A DNA stretch of 64,000 nt, from assembly GCA_017654935.2 (NCBI GenBank), contig CM065698.1, positions 33,490,516 to 33,554,515 on the forward strand, in the 5' to 3' direction. Under the pieces are notes generated by a model. That model made no database searches. It was not told the DNA's origin and worked only from the letters and a program-made list of their open reading frames with translations. Below are positions 10,387 through 21,533 of the stretch, piece by piece; position 1 is the first letter of the stretch, and each line of letters opens with the position of its first letter. Source of the stretch: Phymorhynchus buccinoides. Lineage: Eukaryota; Mollusca; Gastropoda; Neogastropoda; Raphitomidae. The position numbers were made by a program, and so were the translations under genes.

Positions 10387-10496
10387 GCGCTGAAGGCGGC
10401 TCATGCCGGTATCTCTCTGTCGGAGGCTGAGGCTTCAGTTGCTGCCCCTTTCACTTCGCGCGTCAACCACATTGAGTGCGTGGTCACTGCTATGAG
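10387..10496 (+). CDS. P5B-type ATPase, exon c, end of P domain
   Basis: After a CCACAG acceptor the frame gives [20 protein letters not shown], then [17 protein letters not shown]. The [19 protein letters not shown] block is highly conserved in P5B ATPases just before the C-terminal membrane helices. The exon ends with two bases of an Arg codon before the donor GTAAGG. The next exons, which should encode the hinge and the last transmembrane helices, are absent: 1.8 kb downstream the sequence turns into its own reverse complement. The fragment therefore cannot encode a complete pump in this assembly. Confidence 0.92.
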
Positions 10497-10524
10497 GTAA
10501 GGGGGAAGTGTGTGTGTGTGTGTA

Positions 10525-10860
10525 AGCTTTCAACTGTTGGTCAGCGCTCTTTTGCTGTCTCAGGACCAACCTCCTGGAACAAACTTTCTCTTTCCCTCCG
10601 TCAGCGACCGGCCCTCTCTATTTTCAAATCTAATCTCAAGACCCACCTGTTCCCCCATCATTAAAGCTCGCTCTCTTTCTCTTCTCTCCCTGCCATTAGG
10701 TCTGTTTCTGCTGTATTCCATTTATGTCATCCGTGTGTGTTCGTTTTGTATTGCGTTTTTTGTTTGAATGCGTTATGAATGCTAACGTGTGTGTGCGCTT
10801 TGATTTGATTTTTATCAAGATTCAGCGCCGTATAAATACTGTATGTTGTTGTTTGTTGTG
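10525..10860 (+). mobile_element. LINE 3' end with ORF2 C-terminal remnant
   Basis: The plus frame at about 10536-10664 reads RSFAVSGPTSWNKLSLSLRQ, then SIFKSNLKTHLF. This is the C-terminal signature common to L2/CR1-like LINE reverse transcriptases (SGPxxWNxLPxxLR ... FKxxLKTHLF). A 3' UTR follows with GCGCCGTATAAATACTG and TTG-rich sequence, typical of such tails. It lies in the intron just after ATPase exon c. Only the last part of the element is present. Confidence 0.75.
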
Positions 10861-10879
10861 TGTGTGTGTGCGTGCGTGC

Positions 10880-10907
10880 AGAGGGGGGGGGGGGGGGGGG
10901 GGGGGGT
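10880..10907 (+). repeat. G homopolymer run
   Basis: A run of about 25 G, with a shorter C run at 13688-13702 in the mirror. A similar G run is at 36696-36716 and C runs at 36091-36114. Confidence 0.85.
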
Positions 10908-11080
10908 GAAAGAGGAGTAAGCATGTAGGTAATGGTGGTGGTGGGTGAAGGAGTAGTGTGTGTGGTAGTTGGGTTAAGAGTTAGGTTAAACCCCACCCCT
11001 TGACTGCCAGAAAAAAAAATGTAATTGCCCAAATGTAAAAGAAACTTGTATTAGAGTCAATCTGGAAAAATGGTATAACT

Positions 11081-11346
11081 TTAACCCTTTCAATAAAACC
11101 CTTTCACCGCCAAAGTCGCATTTTAGCACCACAGTGGTTTAACACCTATGTCACCAAAAGGCATCAAATTGGGGTCTATTATCCAAAGACCCTATTGTCT
11201 TAGTTTTGGGAAGTAAGCATAGACCTTGATTTTTATATATGTCACAGAAGAATCCCCATATACTGCAGATTGATTATTGTTCTCTACCCAAGTAAATTTA
11301 ATGGACATTTTTGGCGGAAATAATGGCTGGCGGTGAAAAGGGTTAA
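11081..11346. mobile_element. piggyBac-like MITE P2
   Basis: Ends TTAACCCTTTCA...CCGCCA and GGCGGTGAAAAGGGTTAA sit on TTAA target sites. The left end carries a partly duplicated CCCTTTCA. Internal sequence includes CAAATTGGGGTCTATTATCC, shared with the copies at 13280-13533 and, more distantly, 50594-50850. Confidence 0.8.
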
Positions 11347-11404
11347 AAAAGGCAAAAAAAACTATATCCCAGAGTTATTCCCCTATTCATCTATTTGGTA
11401 TTGG

Positions 11405-11985
11405 TATTTGGTATATTCTAATCACAGAGTAGATCTCTGTGAAATGTGGGCTTGCTCTACCCCCAGAGAGCGCATCACCTGCAAGCACAGCACCTACCCT
11501 TTATTTTTATTATTTTAATGTTGAGGGGGGGAGTAAGGGTGAGGAGGGGGTGGGGGCAGACTTTTGGGAAACCTAGCTATCAATTTTTGGTCATACCAGG
11601 CAGCGGGATTTAATCCCTGCTCCTATCGACTTTTAACTGCCATGGGATTTTTTACGTGCGTAAAGAGCGATGCGCACGGGTCAGACCCGGCTTTAAGTCC
11701 TCATCCAACGGGACATAATCAGTGACGTCGTCAAACCCGTTGCACTTAGCACGCGTTAATAATCCCAGTGGCAACTGAAAAGTTGTCATTTTGGTCAAAA
11801 TTTACCACCACTGCCCCTTTCCTTCCTCATCAGTTAGTCCATCAGTCACACAAAAATTGTGCATAAAACAAAGGGTGGCGCGTCCTCTGGCTGCGACACA
11901 CTCTCCAGGTGGGAGCAACCCGAATTTCACAGAGATGCTTATATGACTACCAAGTACCTAATACCTGAATGTGCAAGTCAGTGGG
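11405..11985. mobile_element. SINE cluster nested in a MITE, next to the palindrome-1 centre
   Basis: The right part (about 11690-11975, +) has GCACTTAGCACGCGTTAATA, CCCAGTGGCAACTG, GGGTGGCGCG and CAACCCGAATTTCACAGAG, the same body and tail as the SINE at 33925-34312. The left part (about 11405-11640) carries a SINE tail in the opposite orientation (CTCTGTGAAATGTGGGCTTG and CCCCAGAGAGCGCATC). Together they are two tail-out or rearranged insertions. The mirror is 12665-13210. Confidence 0.6.
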
Positions 11986-12179
11986 GTTAAAGGGAAAATA
12001 CATTACATGAGAGGTTTTTGAGATTTCCGTCATTGTGCTGCAATGTGTGCAAGTCGAATCTCGTCCCAACAATGACTCCCAGATAGCAGAGGAGGCAGCT
12101 ACTCTTTCTGGAAAGCTGGGCTGGAACTTTGGTTTTGTGGACGATTTTGTGTGTGTGTGTGGAACGAAATAGGATGTTA

Positions 12180-12500
12180 CGCCCTCTGCAGTCTTTCAAC
12201 CATATGGGGGACATTTGTAGATACAAATATGGTGGGAACAACAAGACTGGGAGGCAATGTCTGGAGGTAGTGCAACACCAGTAGTAAAGTCCCGATTTTT
12301 TAACAATTACAGTATAGGTGTAGGCAGTAACCGACGCCTCGTTACTGCTACACCTATCTGTATTGTTAAAACATCGGAACTTTACTGTGTTGCACTGCCT
12401 CCGGGCAATGCCTCCAAGTAATTGTTCCCACCATCTTTGTATTTAAAAAATGCCCCACATGGTTGAAAGACTGCAGAGGGCGTAACATCCTATTTCGTCC
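12180..12500. repeat. Palindrome-1 turn point inside repeat E1
   Basis: E1 reads in the plus sense from about 12185 (GGGACATTTGTAGATACAA) to ACGCCTC at 12334-12340, then the sequence reverses and reads E1 backward to about 12470. Intact E1 copies continue from CACGCCTCGG into GTTAAACCTCATCGG, which is missing here. The fold therefore occurred within this repeat. Confidence 0.85.
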
Positions 12501-12664
12501 ACACACACACAAAATCTTCCACAAAAACAAGTTCCAGCCCAGCTTTCCAGAAGAGTAGCTGCCTCCTCTGCTATCTGGGAGTCATTGTTGGACGAGTTCG
12601 ACTTGCACACATTGCACACAAGACGGAAATCTCAAAACCTCTCATTGTATTCTTTAAACCCCCT

Positions 12665-13210
12665 GACTGCCATTCAGGTATTAGGTATTAGGTACTATAT
12701 AGTCTCTATGAAATTCGGGTTGCTCACACCTGGAGAGCGCGTCGCAGCCAGAGGCGCGCCACCCTTTTTTTTTTGCATGCAATTTTTGTGTGACTGATGA
12801 CTAACTGATGAGGAAGGAAAGGGGCAGTGGTGGGTAAATTTTGACCAAAATGACAACTTCTTTGTTGCCACTGGGGATTTTAACGTGTGCTAAGTGCAAC
12901 GGGTTTGACGACGTCACTGATTATGGTCCCGTTGGATGAGGACTTAAAGCGGGTCTGACCCGTGCGCATCGCTTTACGCACATAAAAATCCCATGGCAGT
13001 TAAAAGTCGATAGGAGCAGGGATTAAATCCCGCTGCCTGGTATGACCAAATTGATAGCTAGGTTGTCCCAAGTCTGCCCCCACCCCCTCCTCACCCTTAC
13101 CTCCCCCCCTCAACATTAAATAATAAAAATAAGGGTAGGTGCTGTGCTTGCAGTGATGCACTCTCTGGGGGAGATGCAGCCCACATTTCACAGAGATCTA
13201 TCTGTTACTA
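12665..13210. mobile_element. SINE cluster, mirror copy
   Basis: Reverse complement of 11405-11985, with GGCGCGCCACCC at about 12750 and CGGGTCTGACCCGTGCGC near 12950. Single-base differences from the left copy are visible in the SINE tail. Confidence 0.58.
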
Positions 13211-13279
13211 GAATATACCAAATACCAATGACGACATAGATGAAGGGGAATAACTCTGGGATATAGTTTTTTTGCTTTT

Positions 13280-13533
13280 TTAACCCCTTTCACCACCGCC
13301 CGCCATATTTCAGCCAAAAATTCCCATTAAATTTACTTGGGTTAGAGAACAAAATCCATCTGCATTATTGGGGATTCTTCTGTGACATATATAAAATAAG
13401 GTCTATCCTTACACTTCCCAAAACTAAGACAATAGGGTCTTTGGATAATAGACCCCAATTTGATGCCTTTTAGTTGACATAGGTGTTAAACCACTGTGGT
13501 GCTAAAATGTGACTTTGGCGGTGAAAGGGTTAA
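13280..13533. mobile_element. piggyBac-like MITE P2, mirror copy
   Basis: TTAACCCCTTTCACCACCGC at the left and TTTGGCGGTGAAAGGGTTAA at the right. The duplicated CCCTTTCA present in the left-arm copy is missing here. Confidence 0.8.
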
Positions 13534-13734
13534 AGTCATACCATTTTTCCAGATTGACTCTAATACAAGTTTCTTTTACATTTGGCAATTACATTTTTTT
13601 CTCTGGCAGTCAAGGGGTTAACCTCTCTCCCACACACACTCCTTCACCCACCACCACCATATACCTACATGCTTACTCCTCTTTCACCCCCCCCCCCCCC
13701 CCCACATCTCTGCACACACACACGCACGGTTACA

Positions 13735-14020
13735 ACAACAACAACAACATACAGTATTTATACGGCGCTGAATCTTGATAAAAATCAAATCAAAGCGCAC
13801 ACACACACATTCAAACAATAACGGATTCATGACGCATTAAAACAAAAAACGCAATACAAAAACGAACACACACGGATAACATAAATGGAATATGAGCAGA
13901 ACAAGTGGACCTAATGGCAAGAGAGAGAAGAGACGGAGGGAAAGAGGAAGTTTGTTCCAGGAGGTCGGTCCTGAGACAGCAAAAGAGCGCCGACCAACAG
14001 TTTTGAAAGCTTACACACAC
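13735..14020 (-). mobile_element. LINE 3' end, mirror copy with internal deletion
   Basis: This matches 10525-10860 but lacks about 85 bp covering the SIFKSNLKTHLF part. The join is at a short CCGTC/TCTCTTC microhomology, so the deletion looks like a normal DNA event in one arm only. Confidence 0.72.
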
Positions 14021-14041
14021 ACACACACACTTCCCCCTTAC

Positions 14042-14585
14042 CTCATAGCAGTGACCACGCACTCAATGTGGTTGACGCGCGAAGTGAAAGGGGCAGCAAC
14101 TGAAGCCTCAGCCTCCGACAGAGAGATACCGGCATGAGCCGCCTTCAGCGCCTGTGGAAAAGCCACGGAAATGTGCGCTTATCAATCTTTGGTGCACATT
14201 ACTTACAGTACTGATACTTTACCTTAAAAATAATTTGTGTTGTATGTAGGTATTTTAAATGTGAGTTGTGTGAGTGCAATAAAGTGATTTGGAGGTTTTC
14301 TCTAAATAATTTTAAGTACATGTGACCCTTTTGAATATCTTTTGTGTGCGTGGGGAAAACTTACTTTTTTTTCTTTTTTCTCCCCATGTAAAGCGCAGTG
14401 AGTCCTGGGACCCCTTGTGTCAGGAGAAATAGCGCTATAGATAAGTGATTTATTTAGTAATATTATTATTATTAACAGATTGTTATCATTATATAAGCAC
14501 ATTTCACATTATAAGCAAAAGTCACCAAAAAAACCCTTTCAGTTTCACTTTAAGAAAAGAAAATTATGAAAACATGATTCTAACA

Positions 14586-14624
<39 letters not shown>

Positions 14625-14638
14625 GTCCCTCTCACACA

Positions 14639-14678
<40 letters not shown>

Positions 14679-16419
14679 CAAGATTTTTTTTAAAAACCCA
14701 TGCACATATTTAACGAGCACAGAATCTAACACAATTCAAAAACCTCCTTGATACGTGTTGTCACACCATGTGTCATCGATCAAAACTGCAATATGAGCAT
14801 GAGTGAAAAAGGCAGATTTGCCCCAAACAAAACATATATCTCAGCTGTGCAAAAAGTTAAAACAAAATAATGAAAGGACAGTGAAGAGGCCGCGAGGCCT
14901 ATCTGTCTCTAACTACCTGACCTGACCTGACCTGAAAATACACATGAACATGATCACAACCCATCATCCTCCGAAGTCGGAGTGTGGCTGCCCATGGGAT
15001 GTGGGTGCCCACGTGGTGGGGTAATCCAAAACGGTCACACACGTAATGTTCTCATCCCCTAGCTGGTGCATTTGTACCATAGTGTTCAAGTGCTTCGGCT
15101 GTCGAGATGATCCCTGGAGTCTTTAAGCCATGGTAAGGGACCAACAACCAACAACCCATCACACGCAAAAATTCATAGTTTTATATATATATTTTTTGTC
15201 TACTAACAAAATCAATGCAAAGAAGCTGAACTGAGGCAGAAATCAAAAACAATTACCTCGCAATCGTTGGCTCCATCACCACACATACCCACAATGTAAC
15301 TGAAAAGAAAAAAAAGCACAGAAAAAAACAACTTTGATCCCATGCCATTCTTTAAGAATCTTGACAAGAACACAAGTTGCAACAGTTCATTTTGTTTCTT
15401 TGTTATTGCTTTTAACAGGGTTCCCAGGGCTTTCAGCTATCCTCAAGTAAGGACCTTGCAAGGACCTGTAGGCCTAAGGATAATCTCCATCTTTTAGCCA
15501 ACGATCTTGAAAGGAACACTTTCCCAGCATTTGTGAACAATGCCTAAGCAGATAGAAAAACTATGGCTGACACAGATATACACAACGTTTTCTCGCAAAA
15601 CGACACAAGGATAAAGAACGAGATTTCAGTCCAATTTCTCTTAACAACTCGCGGTGTATCGTTCGTCTGGGGGGAGGGGGGTAAGGTGGAGTAGGTGCTG
15701 AGTGATGTTTCTCAAGTGTAAAACTAAAAGTGCTGCTTCTGCGATCTATTTTGAGTATGGTCTTGCTGCTCAGGGCAGTTTTTGGCAGCTGTCAGGACTT
15801 GTAAGGACCTTGAGGTGAATGTAAGCACTTGTAAGGCCTTACTTAGAGATTTCAATTGGTCAAGACTTATAAGGACTGGTAAGGCCCCTATGAACCCTGT
15901 TTTAACCCCTTGACTGCCAGAAAAAATTTAAAAAAAATAATTGTACAAATCATGCCATGAAAAAGACAACTGATAGAGCCAATCTGGCCAAATGTTCTGG
16001 GGATATAACTCTCTTGACTGTGTTAGAGTAAAAGCCAGCATATCCGAGTTATTCCTCTTCATCTGATGAAGTCATCATTGATGTCATCAGGTCAGTACGT
16101 GATACGTTGGTGGCAGTCAAGGGGTTAAAGGTACTTTCACAGAAAACAACAACAAACAAAGAAACACACAAACAAGCCAAAACGCATTCAAGCAAAAACA
16201 TGCACATACATTTCAAGAATAAAGTCATTCTTTTGAGAAACGTTTGTGTCTATTACAAGTATGTATGCAGTCTCACAATCGCTCTCCTTGTCCCCTCTTT
16301 CTCTCTCTCCACCTTTCTCCCATCTATTTCTCCTGTCCTTCTTTCTACTCACTCATTCGCATAGAAGATGGTTTATGAAGGTAGACTTATGATTGAGCAG
16401 TATTCATACAATCACACGC

Positions 16420-16453
<34 letters not shown>

Positions 16454-16633
16454 ACACACACAACCACACACATACACACTCTCTCTCTCTGTCTGTCTGT
16501 CTGTCTCTCTCTCACACACACACTGTCTATCTCACACAAACATGCATACACAAACTCTCTCTCTCTCTACTCACACATACTTCTGCAGATGTTCAATCAG
16601 TAAACACTTCTGGACAGCAAACACAGACACAGA

Positions 16634-16665
<32 letters not shown>

Positions 16666-17502
16666 TGCACGCGTATGCACACACACACCATCTATGCCCC
16701 CGCCCAACCCCTCTCTCTCTCCACTCACTCATACTCCAGCAAATGTTCGAAATGTGCGTTCTTTTGGGGAAAACATTGTGCCCAACACACACACACACAC
16801 ACCACCATTTTTTGCTTAGTTTTGTTTCCATTTTGAATGTATGTAAATGTGCTTCCTTGCTTGTATTGTGCTTGTATGAGATCACACTGTAAATTCACTT
16901 AATGTGATAATAATAAAGTATTTTTGACTTTGACTTTGACTTGACATTCTCTCTCTCTCCCTCCTCTCTCTCTCTCTCTCTCCCTCCTCTCTCTCTCTCT
17001 CTCTCACTACTCACTCATACTCCTGGAGGTGCTCGATGAGGGCACACTTCCGATCGGGGGCCCTTCGGGCAAACACTGTCCCCAACACACACACACACTC
17101 TCTCATTCTCTCTCTCCCCCTCCTCTCTCTCTCTCTCTCTCACTACTCACTCATACTCCTGGAGGTGCTCAATGAGGGCACACTTCCGATCGGGGGCCCT
17201 TCGGGCAAACACTGTCCCCAGCACACACACACACACACACACATACTCTCTCATTCTCTCTCTCCCCCTCCTCTCTTTCACTCTCTCTCTCTCTCTCTCT
17301 CTCTCACTACTCACTCATACTCCTGGAGGTGCTCGATGAGGGCGCACTTCTGATCGGGAGCCATTCGGGCAAACACTGTCCCCTGCACACACACTTTGGG
17401 CAGCAGCTCGGGGAAGTGGTTGGTGATCACAGTGAAGGCGCGCCCGGTCACCGCCAGGTGCAGGCGTGGCTCAAACTCCGGGATTGTGATGGAGCGGTAT
17501 CC
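14042..17502 (-). CDS. P5B-type ATPase, inverted copy of three exons
   Basis: This is the mirror copy in the right arm. Its exons are 17315-17502, 15257-15299 and 14042-14151, with the same splice sites and phases as the left copy. By eye all 341 coding nucleotides are identical to the left copy, while the introns differ by insertions, deletions and microsatellite length. Conserved exons with diverged introns argue that both copies were polished from real alleles or are under selection, not that one is random sequencing noise. The C-terminal membrane exons and everything N-terminal of this part of the P domain are missing, as in the left copy. Confidence 0.88.
14704..14934 (+). mobile_element. 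SINE-like insertion with (ACCTG)n tail, right arm only
   Basis: Left-arm sequence TTCCAGCATGGGTTTTT (9468-9484) is uninterrupted. In the right arm about 231 bp sits at the equivalent point, ending GGCCGCGAGGCCTATCTGTC and a (CTGAC)n tail at 14918-14934. It is absent from the other arm, so it is a presence/absence difference. The palindromic GGCCGCGAGGCC is a compact hairpin. Confidence 0.7.
15416..15899. mobile_element. hAT-like short element, mirror copy
   Basis: CAGGGTTCCC at 15416 and GAACCCTG ending at 15899, flanked by TTTTAA on both sides. It is adjacent to the mirror P1, as in the left arm. Confidence 0.65.
15902..16128. mobile_element. piggyBac-like MITE P1, mirror copy
   Basis: The TTAA-bounded mirror of 8293-8519 keeps both terminal repeats and has minor base differences (for example GATGAAGTCATCATTGATG internally). 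Confidence 0.8.
16330..17221 (-). repeat. Mirror of the tandem ATPase exon-edge copies
   Basis: The right arm repeats the array: copy 2 near 17149-17221, copy 3 near 17014-17084, copy 4 near 16722-16786, copy 5 near 16568-16617 and copy 6 near 16340-16372. The same Arg substitutions are present, so the array predates the separation of the two arms. Microsatellite lengths between copies differ from the left arm. Confidence 0.82.
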
Positions 17503-18395
17503 CTGCGTAAAGTCGCAGAGTACGATTATTAGTATGGAGACTGTTATGTAGTGTAGCTATAACATGCTTTCACATAATCACATAAACCCTTCTTAATGTT
17601 TCATTCGTTTATTGTAGATATTGCAGTGCTTAGAATATGTGGTGGACTTTCATGACTACAGTAATGATAGAGACAGAAGGAATGTTAGGCCTAACTCTGG
17701 CATCTTGTCATAGCAGTGTCTTGGCAATTGTGCGCCTGGGTGTGTGCAGTTATTCTGGAATCCCTCTAAAGGCAAATAGGGGTATACCTTATAAGGCAGA
17801 TAGACTTCCGGGTGGTTTCTGAGCTAGTGTCTTAGGCGCTTTAACTTTATACTTATTCAAGGATAGAGATTTAGTACTAGACATAACAGACTGCATTAGA
17901 TTGGACACATATCCCATGGATAATATTACAGTATTGGAATATCATGGTACAGCTTTTAGTCTATTGTAGAAGCAAAAACACCACACAAACAAATACACGA
18001 GTGCAAAAGTAACATTATTTCATTGACAAGACAAAACAAAACACAATAATGATATTTCAACATAAATGGGGTTTTTTTCAAACACAGAAAACAAATGCAC
18101 ACATTCTATTGTGGAAGACCATGATTCTCAAACTAGGGGGCATTTGCGCTGGCTCTAGCTCAATAGCCAAAAGGACCTGCCAATCTTTGGGGACCTTCTC
18201 CAATGCAATCTGTCCCTCAAATCCCTTTGGCCCAGAGAGAGTGGGGGATGTACCCTGGGCAAGGCTTCTCCACTCTAAAAGCAAATTTTGCCCAGCCCAC
18301 CAGAAAAGCAGAAGATCACCGCATCTGGCTGTCATAGTCAGAAACAACAGACTGCACATGCACTACACAGGATGCGAATGCACAGGAACCATGAA

Positions 18396-18486
18396 ATGAA
18401 TAAGGGGAAGGAACTTCTCATAATTAACTCCCTTTTACCAGTTATTTATGGGAGTTAATTACTAGAAGTTCCTTCCCCTTATTCAT
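18396..18486. mobile_element. Hairpin MITE H derivative, mirror copy
   Basis: ATGAATAAGGGGAAGGAACT at the left and TTCCTTCCCCTTATTCAT at the right. Confidence 0.8.
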
Positions 18487-19503
18487 TTCACTATATCCTC
18501 TCTCTTAGCCTATTTCATATTTTTGCACAGGAACCATATTCCTCACAACGGGATAACGCAGTGACACACCGAGGACGGAAAAATGACAGGACAAAATCAG
18601 TCCTCAAACAAGAAAATCCATAGGACAAAATGTCCCGAGTCTTGCAGAAATCAAATAGGACAAAGTCAAGGCTGCCTACCCCATGTTACAGTTTCCAGGG
18701 ACAAACTGCTTAAAAAAACAGGGACCAAGACTTATTCCAGGGACAAACATCACAAAGTTTCGCATCAGGGTCAAAATTAACACTTTTGATTATGTCGTGA
18801 TGTACGTGGCAAAATTTCTGTGACTGTGAATCAATGCACTTTGGAACAGTCAGTAATGTGGGTTTTTTGTGTGGGTTTTCTGTCTGTCCCAAGGATATCT
18901 CCCGAACCACTTAACCGAATCGCTTCAAATTTTGTGTGGTGATGTGTCAGCATGAGAGGAAGGCAAAAAAAAGTAATGTGTACTGATTGTTCCAAAGTGC
19001 ATTGATTCTGAGTGTGACTTTTCAAGAGGAGGGGGAAGTTGTTGAAAGGGGCATTTTGTTGACTGAACTCATTCTGATTAATGATTTTTTAGAATGAACT
19101 TAATGTTAAAAGAATAAATTCAGTTTTGTTATGAGCTGGGTGCGTTTTATTGAGTTCATGAGTTTTTCGGAGATGATTGTCTTTCTGGGCCTTAACTTTT
19201 GTTCGCTTAGTGTACTACATTACTTACATGATTAAATAAATTCAAGACAAAGTTAAAATCACCTAACTTCTTATATATACACATAATAATGAATACAGAA
19301 GTATTGGTACACAAGGATTATTGCTGCTGCTGTTGATTCGAACTGCATCATTCGTCTTTTGAATTCTCAAAGCTTTGTTTCTTTTTTTGCCTTTTCTTAG
19401 GTTTGTTTGTGCTCGTGTTATTCTTTTGAGCAGGCCAAGTATTTCAGTTCCTAAAGAACAAAGGAGACTCGAAACAACACAGCAACAGTGTTAGTGATTG
19501 GGG

Positions 19504-19690
19504 TACAGTGGAACCTCCCCACTAAGACCTTCCCCTATAAGACTCCCTCTAAGATGTGACCAAAACATTTTTGATTTTTTCCCCTTTCATATCTGGACTA
19601 CTGAGTATCCACCTCCCTATTAAGACCCCTCCCTATGAAGACCTTTGGGGGGCTGATTTTTCAAGGTCTTAATGGAGAGGTTCCACTGTA
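19504..19690. mobile_element. pogo-like MITE T, mirror copy
   Basis: TACAGTGGAACCTCCCC at the left and GAGGTTCCACTGTA at the right. Confidence 0.74.
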
Positions 19691-21262
19691 TTAGAACATA
19701 ACCCTCTTGCATTTGTTACAGAAAATACTTCTTCTAGTGTTCAGATTCTTTCACACATTTTCAGGGGAAAATCTGTCTTTTGAAGCGCACAGAGCGCCAT
19801 ACAGTTACTATCGCATCATTGCAAGTGAGAAACTTCTTCGTAGTGTGTGTATAACAAGCCAGAGCTTAGTGCCTGATGAAAATGCCATCATAGGGGTTCT
19901 CTGAGTGGGGGGCAAGCTATGCGCGGTTTGGGGCGGCTTGAATACGAACAAACGCCCCCCCCACCTCAGTCCCTTCATCCCCATCCCCAATTGTCTTTTT
20001 TACCCCAGTAGTTAGGGATTTGTCTGTCCTTTTGGTTGGGGCCTGGGCACTGCCTTATGGAGTGTCTAGGGTCGGCTAGTTCACAGCTTCCTGGGGGCGA
20101 ACGTGAAAATTAGTATCTGTCAGCAGTTCCCTGTAAATATCCCCATCCCAGTCCAGAAATAGGATTTTAAAAATTTTGTTTGCTGCATCTTATATTTTTC
20201 TACTGGACCCAAGTAAATTCAAGTAGACAATGTGTGATAGCTGATTTTTGTCTTTGCTTTTCTTTCTTTTTTCTCTCTTCTGCTTCTTTGTTCTTTGGTC
20301 ACCCCCTAAAGTGTGTGCATTGACTTCTATAAAAAGAAGCTGGCCACCACCACAGAAGAAGAAGAATACACAGAGGCAACTTCCGGCTGGGCGGTTTTGG
20401 GCGGAATAAATGCAAGAGGGTTAAGCAGCAGTTAAAGTAGTAGCTAAGAAAGCTGTTATCATAATGAACTGTTAGCCATGTATAACTGGCATAAGAAGCT
20501 TTATTATAACCAAGCATTATACTGTAAATTGTTTGCAGTACATCAAGTAGCATTAGATGATCCATTCAATTTCAAAGAGCAAGTCAAACAGGAGAGCACA
20601 ATGCCAAATGAATGTATTTAAGCATGAGACAGAACAGCCAAAAAACACAACAAACAAAAATGGCTGAAACAACACTGAAACGAAAAGAACTGTCAACGGC
20701 TCATTTCCTAATTTAAAAAATAATAAAAATCGAAAGGATCATAACAGGCAACGAATATTTGAACAAAACATTTAAAGTGAAGGAACAGCATACAAAAATA
20801 AAATTATAAATAGTTAATTTAAAGGAGAGACAGATGGGCTGAAAATTGAGTGATTATATCAAAGAAACAATGTTAACATTCAGAAAGACAATATTATAAA
20901 AATACAAAATGTATACCTACCCACCCACCCCTACACACACAAGCTTATTCTTTTTATCGTCAATAAAGATCATTTTGACTTGACTTGACTTGACTTGACA
21001 CACACACAGAGACAAAGACACAGACACACATCCGATGCTAAAATAATGTTTTAAAAACCATCAACCAAACAAAAATTATAGTTACTTTTATGTAACAACA
21101 ACAAAAGAGAAGATCTCTTGTGCAAACTCCAATTTATAAATGACAACTGACAAACATTAACAACAAACTTGTCAAAATAATGTTGTGAAAGAATATTTGT
21201 ATTCCTTCACACACCCTGATCCGTAATAATACAAGGCCTAAGGCAAAGATGCAGTTGGGTTA

Positions 21263-21533
21263 GTTAGTTAGTCTGTTATAGTCCCGTCATTACAGCTATG
21301 GTTATCTCAGGACTGTCACCACATAAAATCTACCACGTATAGCAAAACACAAATCCAAGAATCTTAACAACGTACAAAACCTGAAAACAAAAAATGTAGT
21401 ACAATTCATAACATGACACTTCCATTATTATACCCTATAGCACATAAGTCCACATGCACACAGTGCTGGAAACGTGGAGCCACGCTAATCTCATTTATCG
21501 GATCCAGGTTAAAAGGGATAACAAATACATACT
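21263..21533 (-). mobile_element. SINE-like element A, mirror copy
   Basis: It is flanked by the same 16-bp duplication (21247-21262 and 21534-21549). It carries a few extra bases relative to the left copy (for example CCACATGCACACAG near 21450), indicating independent small changes. Confidence 0.8.

Larger units (their letters stand above)
10986..11990. mobile_element. piggyBac-like MITE P1 split by nested insertions
   Basis: A P1 left end (CCCCTTGACTGCCAG near 10996) and a degraded right end (GTCAGTGGGGTTAA at 11977-11990) enclose MITE P2 (11081-11346) and the SINE cluster. P1 sequence resumes at 11347 with TATCCCAGAGTTATTCCCC, so P1 inserted first. Confidence 0.7.
12654..13621. mobile_element. 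Nested piggyBac-like MITE P1, mirror copy
   Basis: TTAA ends lie at 12654-12657 (AACCCCCTGACTGCCA) and 13618-13621 (TGGCAGTCAAGGGGTTAA). The nested P2 copy is at 13280-13533. Confidence 0.7.
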
